Below are positions 15,830-24,463 of a stretch of DNA of 64,000 bases, in pieces; the first letter of the stretch is position 1, and every line of letters starts with the position of its first letter. The notes beneath the pieces were generated by a model. It was not told the DNA's origin and searched no databases. It worked only from the letters and a program-made list of their open reading frames with translations. The position numbers and the translations under genes were made by a program. The DNA is from Bradyrhizobium arachidis (GTDB lineage: Bacteria > Pseudomonadota > Alphaproteobacteria > Rhizobiales > Xanthobacteraceae): the NCBI RefSeq assembly GCF_024758505.1, contig NZ_CP077970.1, positions 7,316,001 to 7,380,000 on the forward strand, written 5' to 3'.

Positions 15830-18199
15830 ATGACATCCCAACGACGACGCGCGCAGTGTCTGTGCGGAGCAAGCCTGCTCCTGCTCGGCGCCGCGGCCAT
15901 GCCGGCCATGGCACAGGACAAGCCGGCGCCAACCGAATTACCGGCGGTCGAAGTCACCGCGCCCAGCCCGATCGTCCGGCGGCAAACGGTGCGCGTCCGC
16001 ACCACGGCGCGCGTCACGCGTGGCGGCACCGCGCGCAACCGCGAGCGTGGGCCGGAGGTCGCGGCCGCGCCAGCGCCGGCCACGCAGCAACAGGGCGTGC
16101 TGCCCATCGTCACCAACCAGTTCGCCACCGTCACGGTGGTGCCGAACGAAGAGATCCGCCGCGAGGGCGGCGGACAGCTCGGCGATCTCCTGTTCTCGAA
16201 ACCCGGCATCACCGGCTCGAGCTTTGCGCCCGGCGCCTCCAGCCGGCCGATCATCCGGGGCCTCGACGTCAACCGCGTCGGCATCGTCGAGAACGGCACC
16301 AATTCGAACGGCGCCTCCGATCTCGGCGAAGACCATTTCGTCCCGATCGATACGCTCGCGACCAATCAGGTCGAAGTGGTGCGCGGGCCGGCCGCCTTGC
16401 GCTACGGCTCGACCTCGATTGGTGGCGTCGTGAGCGCGACCAACAACCGCATTCCGGACACGCTGCCGACCTGCGCCGCGCCGCCGTTCCAGAGTTTTGG
16501 CATGTCCGCGCCACAGGCCACGCCGGGCGCGCCTTGCGTCACAGCCGAGACGCGCACCGCGGTCAGCTCGGTCGATCGCGGCGTCGAGGGCGGCGTGCTG
16601 ATCGATGCCGGTGCCGGCAATTTCGCACTCCATGCCGACGCCTATGGCCGCAAGACCTCGGACTATGCGATTCCCGCCTATCCGTATCTCGCCGACCAGA
16701 CCCGGCCGGTGAATGGCCGGCAGCCGAACTCGGCGACACAGTCGGACGGCGGCTCGATCGGCGGCTCCTACTTCTTCCAGGGCGGCTTCATCGGCGCCGC
16801 GATCACGCAGAACGACGCGCTCTACCATATCCCCGGCATCGACGGCGCCGATCACAACACGCGCATCGACGGCCACCAGACCAAGGTCAACGTCAAGGGC
16901 GAATATCGCCCCGACGCCGCCGCGATCGACACGATTCGCTTCTGGGCGGGCGCCACCAACTACAAGCACAACGAGATTGGCCTCGCCGATCCCGCCGACC
17001 CGAGCAGTGACGGCGTGCGGCAGACCTTCACCAACAAGGAGCAGGAGATCCGCACCGAGGTGCAGTTGATGCCATTCAACGCGCGCTTTGCGGAGGTGAC
17101 GACGGCAATCGGATTTCAGGCAGGCCATCAGGAACTGACGGCGCCAAGCCCCGATGATCCAGGCAGCCCGCTCAACGGATTGTGGGACCCTAACAAGAAC
17201 AACAGGCTCGCCGGTTACGTCTTCAACGAGCTGAAATTCAGCGAGACCACCAAGGCGCAGATTGCTGGACGCATCGAGCAGGTCAACCTCTCCGGCACAA
17301 CGCCGGCATTCATACCTCCCGTGTTCGACGTCAACATTGACCCTGCCAGTGTTGGTCCCGCGACGCCGCACAATCTGCACTTCACGCCGAAAAGTGCGAG
17401 CATTGGCCTGATCCAGAATCTGCCGTGGGATCTGGTTGCCAGCATTACAGGTCAATACGTCGAACGAGCGCCGAAACCGGCAGAGCTCTTTTCGCGCGGC
17501 GCGCATGATGCAACCGCCACCTTCGATATCGGCAATCCCGATCTCGGCATCGAAACGGCAAAATCGATCGAGGTCGGGTTACGGCGCGCGACCGGGCCGT
17601 TGCGATTCGAACTCACCGGCTACTACACGAAGTTCAATGGCTTCATATACCGCCGATTGACCGGCAACACATGCGACGATGCGGCTTGTGTAGACATAGC
17701 CAATCCGAACCAGCTTGAGCTGAACCAAGCAAGATATTCGCAACGCGATGCGACCTTCCGCGGCGGCGAGTTCCAGTCGCAGCTCGATGTCGGCGCATTC
17801 AACGGCGGCATCTGGGGCATCGAGAACCAGCTCGACGTGGTGCGCGCCACCTTCACCGACGGCACCAACGTGCCGCGCATCCCGCCACTCAGGATGGGCG
17901 GCGGCCTGTTCTGGCGCGACGACAACTGGCTGATGCGCATCAACCTCCTGCACGCCTTCCCTCAGAACAACATCGCCGCGGTCGCGGAGACGCCGACACC
18001 CGGCTACAATCTGTTGAAGGCGGAGGTGAGCTACAAGACCAAGCTCAGTCAAAATTGGTTCGGCGCGCGCGAGATGATGGTCGGCCTCGTCGGCAACAAT
18101 CTGTTGAACGAGAGCATCCGCAACTCGGTGTCCTATACCAAGGACGAGGTGCTGATGCCCGGCATCGGCGTCCGCGCGTTCGCCAATTTCAAGTTCTAG
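15830..18199 (+). CDS. TonB-dependent outer membrane receptor, ZnuD-like
   Basis: A 789-residue outer membrane receptor. It has a signal peptide (about 1-28, ending AMAQ), a TonB-box-like TELPAVEVTA near residue 35, a plug domain (about 95-215), and a 22-stranded barrel ending in the canonical aromatic residue (FANFKF). In the plug, the segment DLGEDHFVPIDTLATNQVEV and VRGPAALRYGSTSIGGVVSA closely resembles that of ZnuD zinc receptors. No marked His-rich loop is seen, so zinc as substrate rests on this similarity and on the Zur-like site at 15222. It would take metal across the outer membrane using TonB-ExbBD energy encoded elsewhere. Its stop overlaps the convergent GNAT gene by four bases. 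Confidence 0.87.
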   Translation: MTSQRRRAQCLCGASLLLLGAAAMPAMAQDKPAPTELPAVEVTAPSPIVRRQTVRVRTTARVTRGGTARNRERGPEVAAAPAPATQQQGVLPIVTNQFATVTVVPNEEIRREGGGQLGDLLFSKPGITGSSFAPGASSRPIIRGLDVNRVGIVENGTNSNGASDLGEDHFVPIDTLATNQVEVVRGPAALRYGSTSIGGVVSATNNRIPDTLPTCAAPPFQSFGMSAPQATPGAPCVTAETRTAVSSVDRGVEGGVLIDAGAGNFALHADAYGRKTSDYAIPAYPYLADQTRPVNGRQPNSATQSDGGSIGGSYFFQGGFIGAAITQNDALYHIPGIDGADHNTRIDGHQTKVNVKGEYRPDAAAIDTIRFWAGATNYKHNEIGLADPADPSSDGVRQTFTNKEQEIRTEVQLMPFNARFAEVTTAIGFQAGHQELTAPSPDDPGSPLNGLWDPNKNNRLAGYVFNELKFSETTKAQIAGRIEQVNLSGTTPAFIPPVFDVNIDPASVGPATPHNLHFTPKSASIGLIQNLPWDLVASITGQYVERAPKPAELFSRGAHDATATFDIGNPDLGIETAKSIEVGLRRATGPLRFELTGYYTKFNGFIYRRLTGNTCDDAACVDIANPNQLELNQARYSQRDATFRGGEFQSQLDVGAFNGGIWGIENQLDVVRATFTDGTNVPRIPPLRMGGGLFWRDDNWLMRINLLHAFPQNNIAAVAETPTPGYNLLKAEVSYKTKLSQNWFGAREMMVGLVGNNLLNESIRNSVSYTKDEVLMPGIGVRAFANFKF

Positions 18200-18711
18200 C
18201 TTCTCGCCTTGCTCCAGTCAGGGCCCACGGGCCCTGACACGCCCTCGAAGGCGCCATCGACGAGTTCGAACACCAGGACGCGGGCGTGATCAACGGGACC
18301 CGGCATGATGACACGGCCCTTCGGCACCGGCTTGAAGCCGACGCGGCTGTAATAGGGCTCGTCACCGACCAGCAGCACGATGGCGTGCCCCTTCGCCTTG
18401 GCGTCCTTCAGCGCGCGTTCCATCAGCAGCCGGCCGACGCCGCGGCCGCGGAACGGCGGCTCGACCGTCAGCGGCCCGAGCAGCAGCGCCGGCGTCTCGC
18501 CGATCAGGATCGGCAATTGCCGCACCGATCCCACCAGCAGCGTGCCGATGCGGGCCGTGAAGGAGAGCTCGAGCACATGGTCGACATGCTCGCGGATCCG
18601 GTAGGCGCTGAGCACGAAGCGGCCGGGGCCGAAGGTGCGCTCGTGCAGCCGCTCGATCGCCTGCGCGTCGCCGGCGGCCTCAGGCAGAATCGTAAGTGAG
18701 AGATCGCTCAT
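18196..18711 (-). CDS. GNAT family N-acetyltransferase (YhbS-like)
   Basis: A 171-residue acetyltransferase of the GNAT fold. The acetyl-CoA binding motif A is visible as PPFRGRGVGRLLMERALKDA (about residues 85-105), preceded by LLLGPLTVEP and followed by the GDEPYYSRVGFKPV motif of the YhbS subgroup. The acceptor is unknown. The ATG at 18709-18711 overlaps the stop of the upstream membrane protein gene by four bases, so the two are probably co-translated. A longer frame to 18960 is only the shadow of that gene. Its 3' end carries a 22-base palindrome (18217-18238). Confidence 0.88.
   Translation of the reverse strand: MSDLSLTILPEAAGDAQAIERLHERTFGPGRFVLSAYRIREHVDHVLELSFTARIGTLLVGSVRQLPILIGETPALLLGPLTVEPPFRGRGVGRLLMERALKDAKAKGHAIVLLVGDEPYYSRVGFKPVPKGRVIMPGPVDHARVLVFELVDGAFEGVSGPVGPDWSKARS
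18217..18238. terminator. Palindrome inside the GNAT 3' end, possible terminator of the receptor gene
   Basis: GTCAGGGCCC (18217-18226) and GGGCCCTGAC (18229-18238) are perfect 10-bp arms with a 2-base centre. It lies 18 bases after the TonB receptor stop and inside the coding end of the convergent GNAT gene, where it encodes VSGPVGPDW. A hairpin with a 2-base loop is strained, so the true loop would be larger. Confidence 0.4.
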
Positions 18712-19868
18712 ATCGGGACGCGGGATAGCATCTCGGAAGGCTGCGGTCCATCTGCCTGCATGCCCTGCATCTCGCGCGAGAAGATGGTCGCGAACAGCGC
18801 TGTCCAGAGGGTCAGCATGACGATCGGGAGCGTGTAATACTGCGTGAACACGGGATGCGTGGCGAAGAACGCCAGGTTCAGCGCAAGATTGCCGGCCACC
18901 AGCAGCGCCAATCGCCTCACACAGAATTGGCTGGAAAAGCGCCACAGCAGCGCGGTCCACAAGCAGAGGAGCAGGATCACTGGGAACTGTGTATCCCCGA
19001 GATAGGCGCGCAGCACCGCCAGATCGAGACTGGGTGCCTGCGTGTCCTGGCCGCCATAGGCCGACACCAGCGGATGGCCCGAATTGACCATGTTCGCGGC
19101 CAGCACCGGCAATATCCCGACCAGGAATCCAAGCCCGAGCGACAGGCCCTGCATGAACGTCTTCTGGTCGCGCCGGACCAGGAACGACACGCCGAAGAAC
19201 AGGAAGTAACCCGCCGACAGCAGCACGTTGGCTATGCGGAAGCTCGCCGATAGCCCGAGCAGCGCACCGACGAGTGCGAGCATCAGCAGGCGCGGCCTGT
19301 CTTCATCGTCGAACAATCTTGCCGTCAATAATCCGGCGAGCGCACAGACCACCATGGTCGGCGCTATCGAGTAGCTCGCCTTTGCCGGGTTGATCATGAA
19401 GTAGATCGAGACCGCACCGAACGATGCGGCGAGCGCCAGCGCGCCCGGATGCCGCGCGCGCCACAGGCCGTACAGGGCGAAGCCGGCGATGATCATGTTC
19501 GCCAGCGCATAGAGTGGAATGGCCTGAAAGCCTTCCGGAAACAGCGCCAGCACAAAACCGGTCCCTGGCGGTGGCGTCATCACCCATTTGCTGCCGTCTG
19601 CGGTCTGGGTGTGGCACGGCGCCTTCGTGCCGTCCTTCCAGTTCTCGAAATTGATGCTGCGCAACTTGCTCGCGAGGTAGCCGTCGTCCTCGCGGGCGAG
19701 GCTGGTATCGAGCCCCTGCCAGCCGAAGCGCTGGAACAGATGCGCCTGGCGCAGGTAGCAGATGTCGTCATAGACGCCGCGGCTCTCGGTCCAATGCGAG
19801 ATCAGCCGGACATTGCTGGTCAGGATCGCGAGGAAGACGATCGAGAAGAGGATCTTGACGGCTTTCAT
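18708..19868 (-). CDS. Polytopic membrane protein of unknown function
   Basis: A 386-residue protein starting MKAVKILFSIVFLAILTSN with about nine to ten hydrophobic helices and one sizeable periplasmic loop (residues 25-95) containing GVYDDICYLRQAHLFQRFGW, DDGYLASKL and a PCHTQT segment. The layout (first loop with Asp residues, then many helices) resembles GT-C glycosyltransferases of the GT39/ArnT kind, but I cannot confirm a catalytic motif. The divergent neighbours are a GT2 glycosyltransferase and a DUF2304 protein, which supports a role in lipid-linked sugar metabolism. The longer frame to 20228 crosses the divergent promoter and is rejected. Confidence 0.75.
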   Translation of the reverse strand: MKAVKILFSIVFLAILTSNVRLISHWTESRGVYDDICYLRQAHLFQRFGWQGLDTSLAREDDGYLASKLRSINFENWKDGTKAPCHTQTADGSKWVMTPPPGTGFVLALFPEGFQAIPLYALANMIIAGFALYGLWRARHPGALALAASFGAVSIYFMINPAKASYSIAPTMVVCALAGLLTARLFDDEDRPRLLMLALVGALLGLSASFRIANVLLSAGYFLFFGVSFLVRRDQKTFMQGLSLGLGFLVGILPVLAANMVNSGHPLVSAYGGQDTQAPSLDLAVLRAYLGDTQFPVILLLCLWTALLWRFSSQFCVRRLALLVAGNLALNLAFFATHPVFTQYYTLPIVMLTLWTALFATIFSREMQGMQADGPQPSEMLSRVPI

Positions 19869-19985
19869 GGAGGTCTCGCCGGCGGCCCGGCAGGGCTTGA
19901 AAAGGACTTGAACAGGGCTTGCCGCCTGTACAGGAAAAGCACCGGCAAGTATAGCAATGCAGGGATTTCCGGGGTTGGGGCTGAC

Positions 19986-20750
19986 GTGACTGACATGGAA
20001 TTGGGTTCGACCGACACGTGCCGAAGCGGTGCCGCCGCACCGCAACGCGGCGTGCCGCGAATCCTGCTGGTCATCCCCTGCTTCAACGAGGAGGCCTCGA
20101 TCGGCGATCTCCTCGGCGAGATCGCAGCGACCGACCGCCCCTACCACACGCTCGTCGTCGACGACGGCTCGTCGGACGCGACCAGCGCGGTTGCAAGCGC
20201 GCGCTCGCCGGTCGCGCGCCTGACACAAAATCTCGGCATCGGCGGTGCCGTGCAGACCGGCATCAAATACGCGTCACGCCAAGACTATGATTTCTGCATC
20301 CAGATCGACGGCGACGGGCAGCATGATCCGCGCGAGATCGAGACATTGTTGAACGCCTATGCGCGGGCTCCGACCAACATCACCATCGGTAGCCGCTTCA
20401 TCGACAATGCCGGCTTCTGCTCGACGCGAATGCGGCGCGCCGGCATCCGGCTGATCGCACGCGCCCTCAACGCACTGTTCACGGGGGGCCGCATCACCGA
20501 TCCGACCAGCGGCATGCGCCTGCTCGACCGCCGCGCCATCGCGTTCTTCGCGAAGGCATACCCCATGGATTTTCCGGAGCCGATCTCGCTGGCCTGGGCG
20601 ATGCGCGCAGGCCTCACGGTCGGCGAAATTCCGGTCGAGATGCGCGCGCGCGAAAACGGCGTCAGTTCGATCGACGGATTGAAGTCGGTGAGCTACATGA
20701 TCCGTGTGCTCGGCTACATCCTGCTCGCGCGGATCGCGAGGCGGTCGTGA
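19986..20750 (+). CDS. Family 2 glycosyltransferase
   Basis: A 254-residue soluble GT2 enzyme of the dolichol/undecaprenyl-phosphate sugar synthase type. Motifs: LLVIPCFNEEASI (about 33-45), VVDDGSSDAT, and the metal-binding QIDGDGQHDP (D-x-D region). TDPTSGMRLLDRRAI and the PVEMRARENGVSS end are typical for this subgroup. It likely transfers a sugar from a nucleotide to polyprenyl phosphate. The start is uncertain: GTG at 19986 has GGGG 5 bases before it, while ATG at 19995 lacks a ribosome binding site. The DUF2304 gene 46 bases downstream is a common partner of such enzymes. Confidence 0.87.
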   Translation: MTDMELGSTDTCRSGAAAPQRGVPRILLVIPCFNEEASIGDLLGEIAATDRPYHTLVVDDGSSDATSAVASARSPVARLTQNLGIGGAVQTGIKYASRQDYDFCIQIDGDGQHDPREIETLLNAYARAPTNITIGSRFIDNAGFCSTRMRRAGIRLIARALNALFTGGRITDPTSGMRLLDRRAIAFFAKAYPMDFPEPISLAWAMRAGLTVGEIPVEMRARENGVSSIDGLKSVSYMIRVLGYILLARIARRS

Positions 20751-20796
20751 GCTCACGAATTCCATCAATGCTGCGCTGAATAGCCGAGGGGGCGTC

Positions 20797-21174
20797 GTGA
20801 CAAACATTCTTCCAAGCGTCGAGACGGTCGTCGTCATCTCCGCCTTTGCGTTCATCTACATGCTGGTGCTGCTGCGCAAGACGCTGCAGGGAAAATTCGA
20901 TCTCTACGATTTCCTGATGCTGTCGATGGTGGCGATCATTCCGGCCGGCTTCGCGCTGTTTCCAAAGCTAGCCTATCTCGTCAGCCATCTCACCGGCGTG
21001 GTGTTTCCCTTTGTCGTGATGTTCGGCGCCCTGTTCCTGGTGGTGTTCGCCTTCATGCACAACATCACGGCTCGCCTGCACAGGCTCGAGCGGCAGAACT
21101 GGGCGTTGATCCAGGAGCAGAGCCTGCTGACGCTGGAATTGAAGGCGCGAGAGGGCGGCAAGACCGGCGGGTGA
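20797..21174 (+). CDS. DUF2304 small membrane protein
   Basis: A 125-residue protein with three hydrophobic helices (about residues 8-27, 38-58, 65-90) and a charged helical tail (RLHRLERQNWALIQEQSLLT) typical of DUF2304. Family members stand next to polyprenyl-phosphate glycosyltransferases and are thought to anchor or regulate them. A GTG start at 20797 is chosen because GAGGGGG lies just upstream; the longer frame from 20704 would sit within the GT2 gene. It is the second gene of the GT2 transcript and ends 40 bases before the convergent NUDIX gene. Confidence 0.82.
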   Translation: MTNILPSVETVVVISAFAFIYMLVLLRKTLQGKFDLYDFLMLSMVAIIPAGFALFPKLAYLVSHLTGVVFPFVVMFGALFLVVFAFMHNITARLHRLERQNWALIQEQSLLTLELKAREGGKTGG

Positions 21175-21214
21175 AGCGAGTTTATGTGCGGCTGCTTCCA
21201 CACCGTCATGGCCT

Positions 21215-21706
21215 CTACCGCCACGTCGCAATCTGCGGCTTGCCGTCGAGAATCTCCGCGATCCGCCGTCGCGTGCCTTGCGTGGTGCCTTCGGGCAGAT
21301 TCGCGACTGCAAAGAAGCCGCATTCGATGATCTCGCGGTTGGGCTTGGGCAGGCGATCCTGCCTGTAGTGGCGGACGATGTAGACCGCGACATGGTCGCG
21401 GCGCGAGACGTGGCTGTTGAGGAAAATGCCGTGCAGGGCGACCTCACCCGTGACGTCGATATCCCCCTCCTCCTTCAGCTCGCGGCGCATCGCTTCATCC
21501 ATGGTCTCGCCGACGTCAACGCCGCCACCCGGCAGATACCAGCCGCTGACATAGCTGTGCCTGACCAGGAACACGCGGTTATCGGCATCGAGCACGACGG
21601 CGCGGACGCCGAGCGTCATGCCGCGGACGAAACGCCAGTAAAAATGGAAGATTCGCCGCAGCAGCGGCTCGTGTTTCCGTCGCAACTGGTCGAGCAGATC
21701 TGCCAT
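21215..21706 (-). CDS. NUDIX hydrolase
   Basis: A 163-residue NUDIX protein with a complete signature box: GGGVDVGETMDEAMRRELKE followed by EGDI (about residues 60-83). The N-terminal 25 residues are basic and helical and the domain core begins MTLGVRAVVLDADNRVFLVR. The substrate is a nucleoside diphosphate linked to another group, not determinable from sequence. It stands alone between the convergent DUF2304 gene and the divergent phosphoesterase gene. Confidence 0.88.
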   Translation of the reverse strand: MADLLDQLRRKHEPLLRRIFHFYWRFVRGMTLGVRAVVLDADNRVFLVRHSYVSGWYLPGGGVDVGETMDEAMRRELKEEGDIDVTGEVALHGIFLNSHVSRRDHVAVYIVRHYRQDRLPKPNREIIECGFFAVANLPEGTTQGTRRRIAEILDGKPQIATWR

Positions 21707-21800
21707 CAGGCTCCCTTGCGAAGCTCGGTCTTTAAGCTCACTTGCGCCTCGCGTCCGACCTTGCCATTACATCGGGGGAATAGCGAGGCAATCGCATCCG

Positions 21801-22682
21801 ATGACTCCCTTCAAGCTCGCGCACCTGTCCGACCCGCATATTCCCCCGCTGCCAAGGCCGCGGCTGGTCGAGCTCGCGAGCAAACGCGCGCTCGGCTACG
21901 TCAACTGGACGCGCAACCGCCACAAATACCAGCGTCGCGAGGTGCTCGACATGCTGGTTGCGGATGTCCATGCCCAGAACCCCGACCACATCGCGGTTAC
22001 CGGCGACTTCGTCAACCTGGCGCTGGAGGCAGAATTCGCTCCCGCCTTGGCCTGGCTCGAAGGCGTCGGCCCGCCGGATCGCGTCACCGCCATCCCCGGC
22101 AATCACGACGCCTATGTCCGCGCCACGCGCCATCGCTTCGGCGAAGTCTTTTCGTCCTATCTCGGCGATGCGCCGGCCGCCACGGCATTCCCTGCCGTAC
22201 GCCGGCGCGGGCCGGTGGCCTTGATCAGCCTCTCCACCGCCGTGCCGACGCTGCCCCTGATGGCGACGGGTACGCTCGGGCGCGCGCAACTCGCTGATCT
22301 CGCGGAGGTGCTGGAGCGGCTTGCTTCCGAGGATTCGTTTCGCGTTCTCCTTGTTCACCATCCCCTGAGCTCGAAATCCCACGTCAAGCGCATGACCGAT
22401 TCCAAGGCGCTGCTGGCGCTTCTGAAGCGCCACGGCGTCGAGCTGATCCTGCACGGCCACGACCACGTGCATTCGACGATGTGGTTCGACGGCCCCAACG
22501 GCCGGATCCCCGCGATCGGCGTGCCGTCGGCCTCCGCGCTTGCGCACGGGCGCTATCCGGCGGCGGCGTACAACCTGTTCTCCATCGAGAAGGACAACAG
22601 CGGCTGGCGCTGCGAGCAGACCGTACGCAGCCTCGATAGCGGATCGCAGATCCGGCAGATAAAGCACGTGCGGCTGGCTTAA
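21801..22682 (+). CDS. Metallophosphoesterase
   Basis: A 293-residue calcineurin-like phosphoesterase. All metal-binding motifs are present: HLSDPHI (about residue 8), VTGDFVN (about 62), PGNHDAYV (about 95), VHHPLS (about 180) and LHGHDHVH (about 220). Such enzymes hydrolyse phosphomono- or diesters using two metal ions; cyclic nucleotides, lipid-linked pyrophosphates and nucleic acids are all possible. No signal peptide is seen, so it is cytoplasmic. It is divergent from the NUDIX gene (94-base gap) and its stop overlaps the convergent glycine-rich gene by four bases. Confidence 0.9.
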   Translation: MTPFKLAHLSDPHIPPLPRPRLVELASKRALGYVNWTRNRHKYQRREVLDMLVADVHAQNPDHIAVTGDFVNLALEAEFAPALAWLEGVGPPDRVTAIPGNHDAYVRATRHRFGEVFSSYLGDAPAATAFPAVRRRGPVALISLSTAVPTLPLMATGTLGRAQLADLAEVLERLASEDSFRVLLVHHPLSSKSHVKRMTDSKALLALLKRHGVELILHGHDHVHSTMWFDGPNGRIPAIGVPSASALAHGRYPAAAYNLFSIEKDNSGWRCEQTVRSLDSGSQIRQIKHVRLA

Positions 22683-23413
22683 TCCCCGCCACCACCACCG
22701 CCGCAGCCTCCGCCGCCACAGCTCCCACCTCCGTCGCCACCGCTGTCCCCGCCATGACCGCCACCGGAATCGCTGCTGCCGGCATCGCCGAAGCCGGCGG
22801 ATGAACCGTCGATCGAAGAGTCGGAGAAATCACCGCCGCAATGGGCCGCGCCCGATCCGCTGCGACGCAATTCCCGGCAATCGGGATGGTAGACGAAGCC
22901 GCCGGCAATGTTGAATTTGCTGTCCAATGCAAACAGCAGCGGCAGCCGTGTCGGACTGACCGGATCGATGTTCTCGTATTTGCAGCAGTACCACCAGACG
23001 CGGCGCAGGCCTTCATTGCTCTTGCGATGCTCGCTCAAGACCACCGCGGGCATGTGATGCAGGAAGCCGCCGAAGGCACGACGGCAGAACGCCTGATACT
23101 CGCGCGTATAAAGGATGAATTCGTGCCAGAGGTCGTCGGCGACCTGAGACGGCATCGAGACGTAGCGCCTGCCGCCCATGAGATAGGCGAGGAAAAACTG
23201 CCGCAAGCCGCGGGACACCAGCGCGCTGTCTTTCCGCGCGAAGCCGGGATGCTTCTTCTCGAGCCGCTCCAGCAGCCCGGGCGGCCAGCGGAAGGTGCGG
23301 ATGAACTCGGCTCGCCGCAGTTGCAGCCATTTGCCGGCAAGGATGACGATGCCGAACACGGCCGCGGCCAGCAGGACACCCAGGAAGCCCGACGACGCCG
23401 ATGCCACGAACAC
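22679..23413 (-). CDS. Glycine-rich tail membrane protein
   Basis: A 244-residue protein. An N-terminal hydrophobic helix (residues 7-27) anchors it. The central domain (about 80-190) contains SQVADDLWHEFILYTREYQA and FCRRAFGGFLHHMPA, the pattern of the glycine-rich domain-protein (GRDP-like) family, with conserved W-H, Y and H-H residues. The last 50 residues are almost only Gly with Ser, Asp and four Cys/His positions, ending in a pure glycine run. Such Gly/Cys tails are also seen in bacterial membrane proteins of unknown role. It lies 24 bases after the preceding gene on the same strand, so the two are probably one unit. Confidence 0.75.
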   Translation of the reverse strand: MFVASASSGFLGVLLAAAVFGIVILAGKWLQLRRAEFIRTFRWPPGLLERLEKKHPGFARKDSALVSRGLRQFFLAYLMGGRRYVSMPSQVADDLWHEFILYTREYQAFCRRAFGGFLHHMPAVVLSEHRKSNEGLRRVWWYCCKYENIDPVSPTRLPLLFALDSKFNIAGGFVYHPDCRELRRSGSGAAHCGGDFSDSSIDGSSAGFGDAGSSDSGGGHGGDSGGDGGGSCGGGGCGGGGGGD

Positions 23414-23437
23414 GATTGCCCCGCCCTGCCGCCGCCC

Positions 23438-23992
23438 TCACCAGCTCCGCAAGCTCGCAAACAGCGCGAAGCCGAACAGCGCGACGGCGCCGAGGATGAA
23501 GCCGAGCAGAAAGCTCCACACGCGGGAGCGGCGCGGCTTCTCCGCGACGGGCGGTTTCGGCTCGGGCGCGACCACCAGCGCGCGCTCGCGCTCGACCATG
23601 CGGCGCGCGACATAGTCGGTCACGGCCTCGACGATCGCGCCAGTGTCGTGCGATTCGGCGAGCACGATGCGGCCGTGGCGGGTGTCCTGGACGAAGCGGT
23701 ACATCCGCTTGTCGCGGCCCATCATGATGTGCGCGACGACGTCGATCCACAGCCGCGGCGTGTCGCCCTGGCTGATGCCGCGATCAAACAGATCGACTCT
23801 GTCCGGCACTTCGGCGAACAGAGGATCGAGCGCGTCGTTGAGGATCTCAAGCCGCGCGACCTCGGCGTCGCGCAGGTCGACCACGACACCGGTGCGGTCG
23901 GCGGCCTCGATCCGCGCCTTCAGGAGCGCATCGCGCAGCCGCACCGTGCGCGGCTGGCTGGCATTGGTCCCGGCATTCTGCGGCTCTGACAT
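23438..23992 (-). CDS. Hypothetical protein with C-terminal membrane anchor
   Basis: A 184-residue protein of no recognised family. Residues 1-130 are soluble and start with MSEPQNAGTNASQPRTVRLR; WIDVVAHIMMGRDKRMYRFVQ and HDTGAIVEAVTDYVARRM suggest a compact alpha/beta domain. A proline- and charge-rich linker follows (about 135-155) and then a single helix (RVWSFLLGFILGAVALFGFA), giving a tail-anchored topology with the bulk in the cytoplasm. It precedes the glycine-rich membrane protein by 24 bases, so the two may form a membrane pair. The ATG has weak upstream purines. Confidence 0.6.
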   Translation of the reverse strand: MSEPQNAGTNASQPRTVRLRDALLKARIEAADRTGVVVDLRDAEVARLEILNDALDPLFAEVPDRVDLFDRGISQGDTPRLWIDVVAHIMMGRDKRMYRFVQDTRHGRIVLAESHDTGAIVEAVTDYVARRMVERERALVVAPEPKPPVAEKPRRSRVWSFLLGFILGAVALFGFALFASLRSW

Positions 23993-24187
23993 ATTCGGCC
24001 CCGTTACTCGACAACAGCCGTTAACCTATCAGCTACCATGATCGCCGCAAAGCGCGTTGAATTCCAGGCACTTACGACGCCGCCGCGGGGTTTTCCCTGT
24101 CCCAAAAGCAGACGATCCCACCCGACTCGCGCCGGATGGGACCATCAGTCCTTGGACGTTTCTTGATATTGGCTCGGCCGCAATAGC

Positions 24188-24400
24188 TCAGGTTGCCGGA
24201 GTGCGGTTCGGTTCTTCCACGATCGAGAAGCGGACGCCGGCCTTGTGACGGTTCTCTTCCGAGACCGTGCGCCAGGCATCCTCGGCTTCCTTGCGGGTCT
24301 TGAACGGGCCCTGCACCTGGGCCGAGCCTTCCACGAGCTTGTGGAAGTTCATCGAACCAAACTCGCCGCCGATCACCCAGAAATTGCTACCTTTGGTCAT
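24188..24400 (-). CDS. DUF4170 protein
   Basis: A 70-residue cytoplasmic protein of the DUF4170 family: FWVIGGEFGSMNFHKLVEGS, GPFKTRKEAEDAWRTVSEEN and the ending VRFSIVEEP are characteristic. It forms a small beta/alpha fold and is found throughout Alphaproteobacteria with no known role. It lies 63 bases downstream of aceA on the same strand with its own GAGGAGAC-type ribosome binding site. I see no gene in the space from 23993 to 24187. Confidence 0.85.
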   Translation of the reverse strand: MTKGSNFWVIGGEFGSMNFHKLVEGSAQVQGPFKTRKEAEDAWRTVSEENRHKAGVRFSIVEEPNRTPAT

Positions 24401-24463
24401 TTGTCAGTCTCCTCTAAATGCGTTGACCGCCTGAAGCCGGGTGCTGGTTGCACCCTACTACCG

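Noticed and set aside
15938..17506. 522-residue minus-strand frame opposite the TonB receptor
   Set aside because: It is a shadow of the receptor gene without any family feature.
19449..20750. 433-residue version of the GT2 glycosyltransferase
   Set aside because: The extra N-terminus crosses the divergent gene on the other strand and shows no family features.
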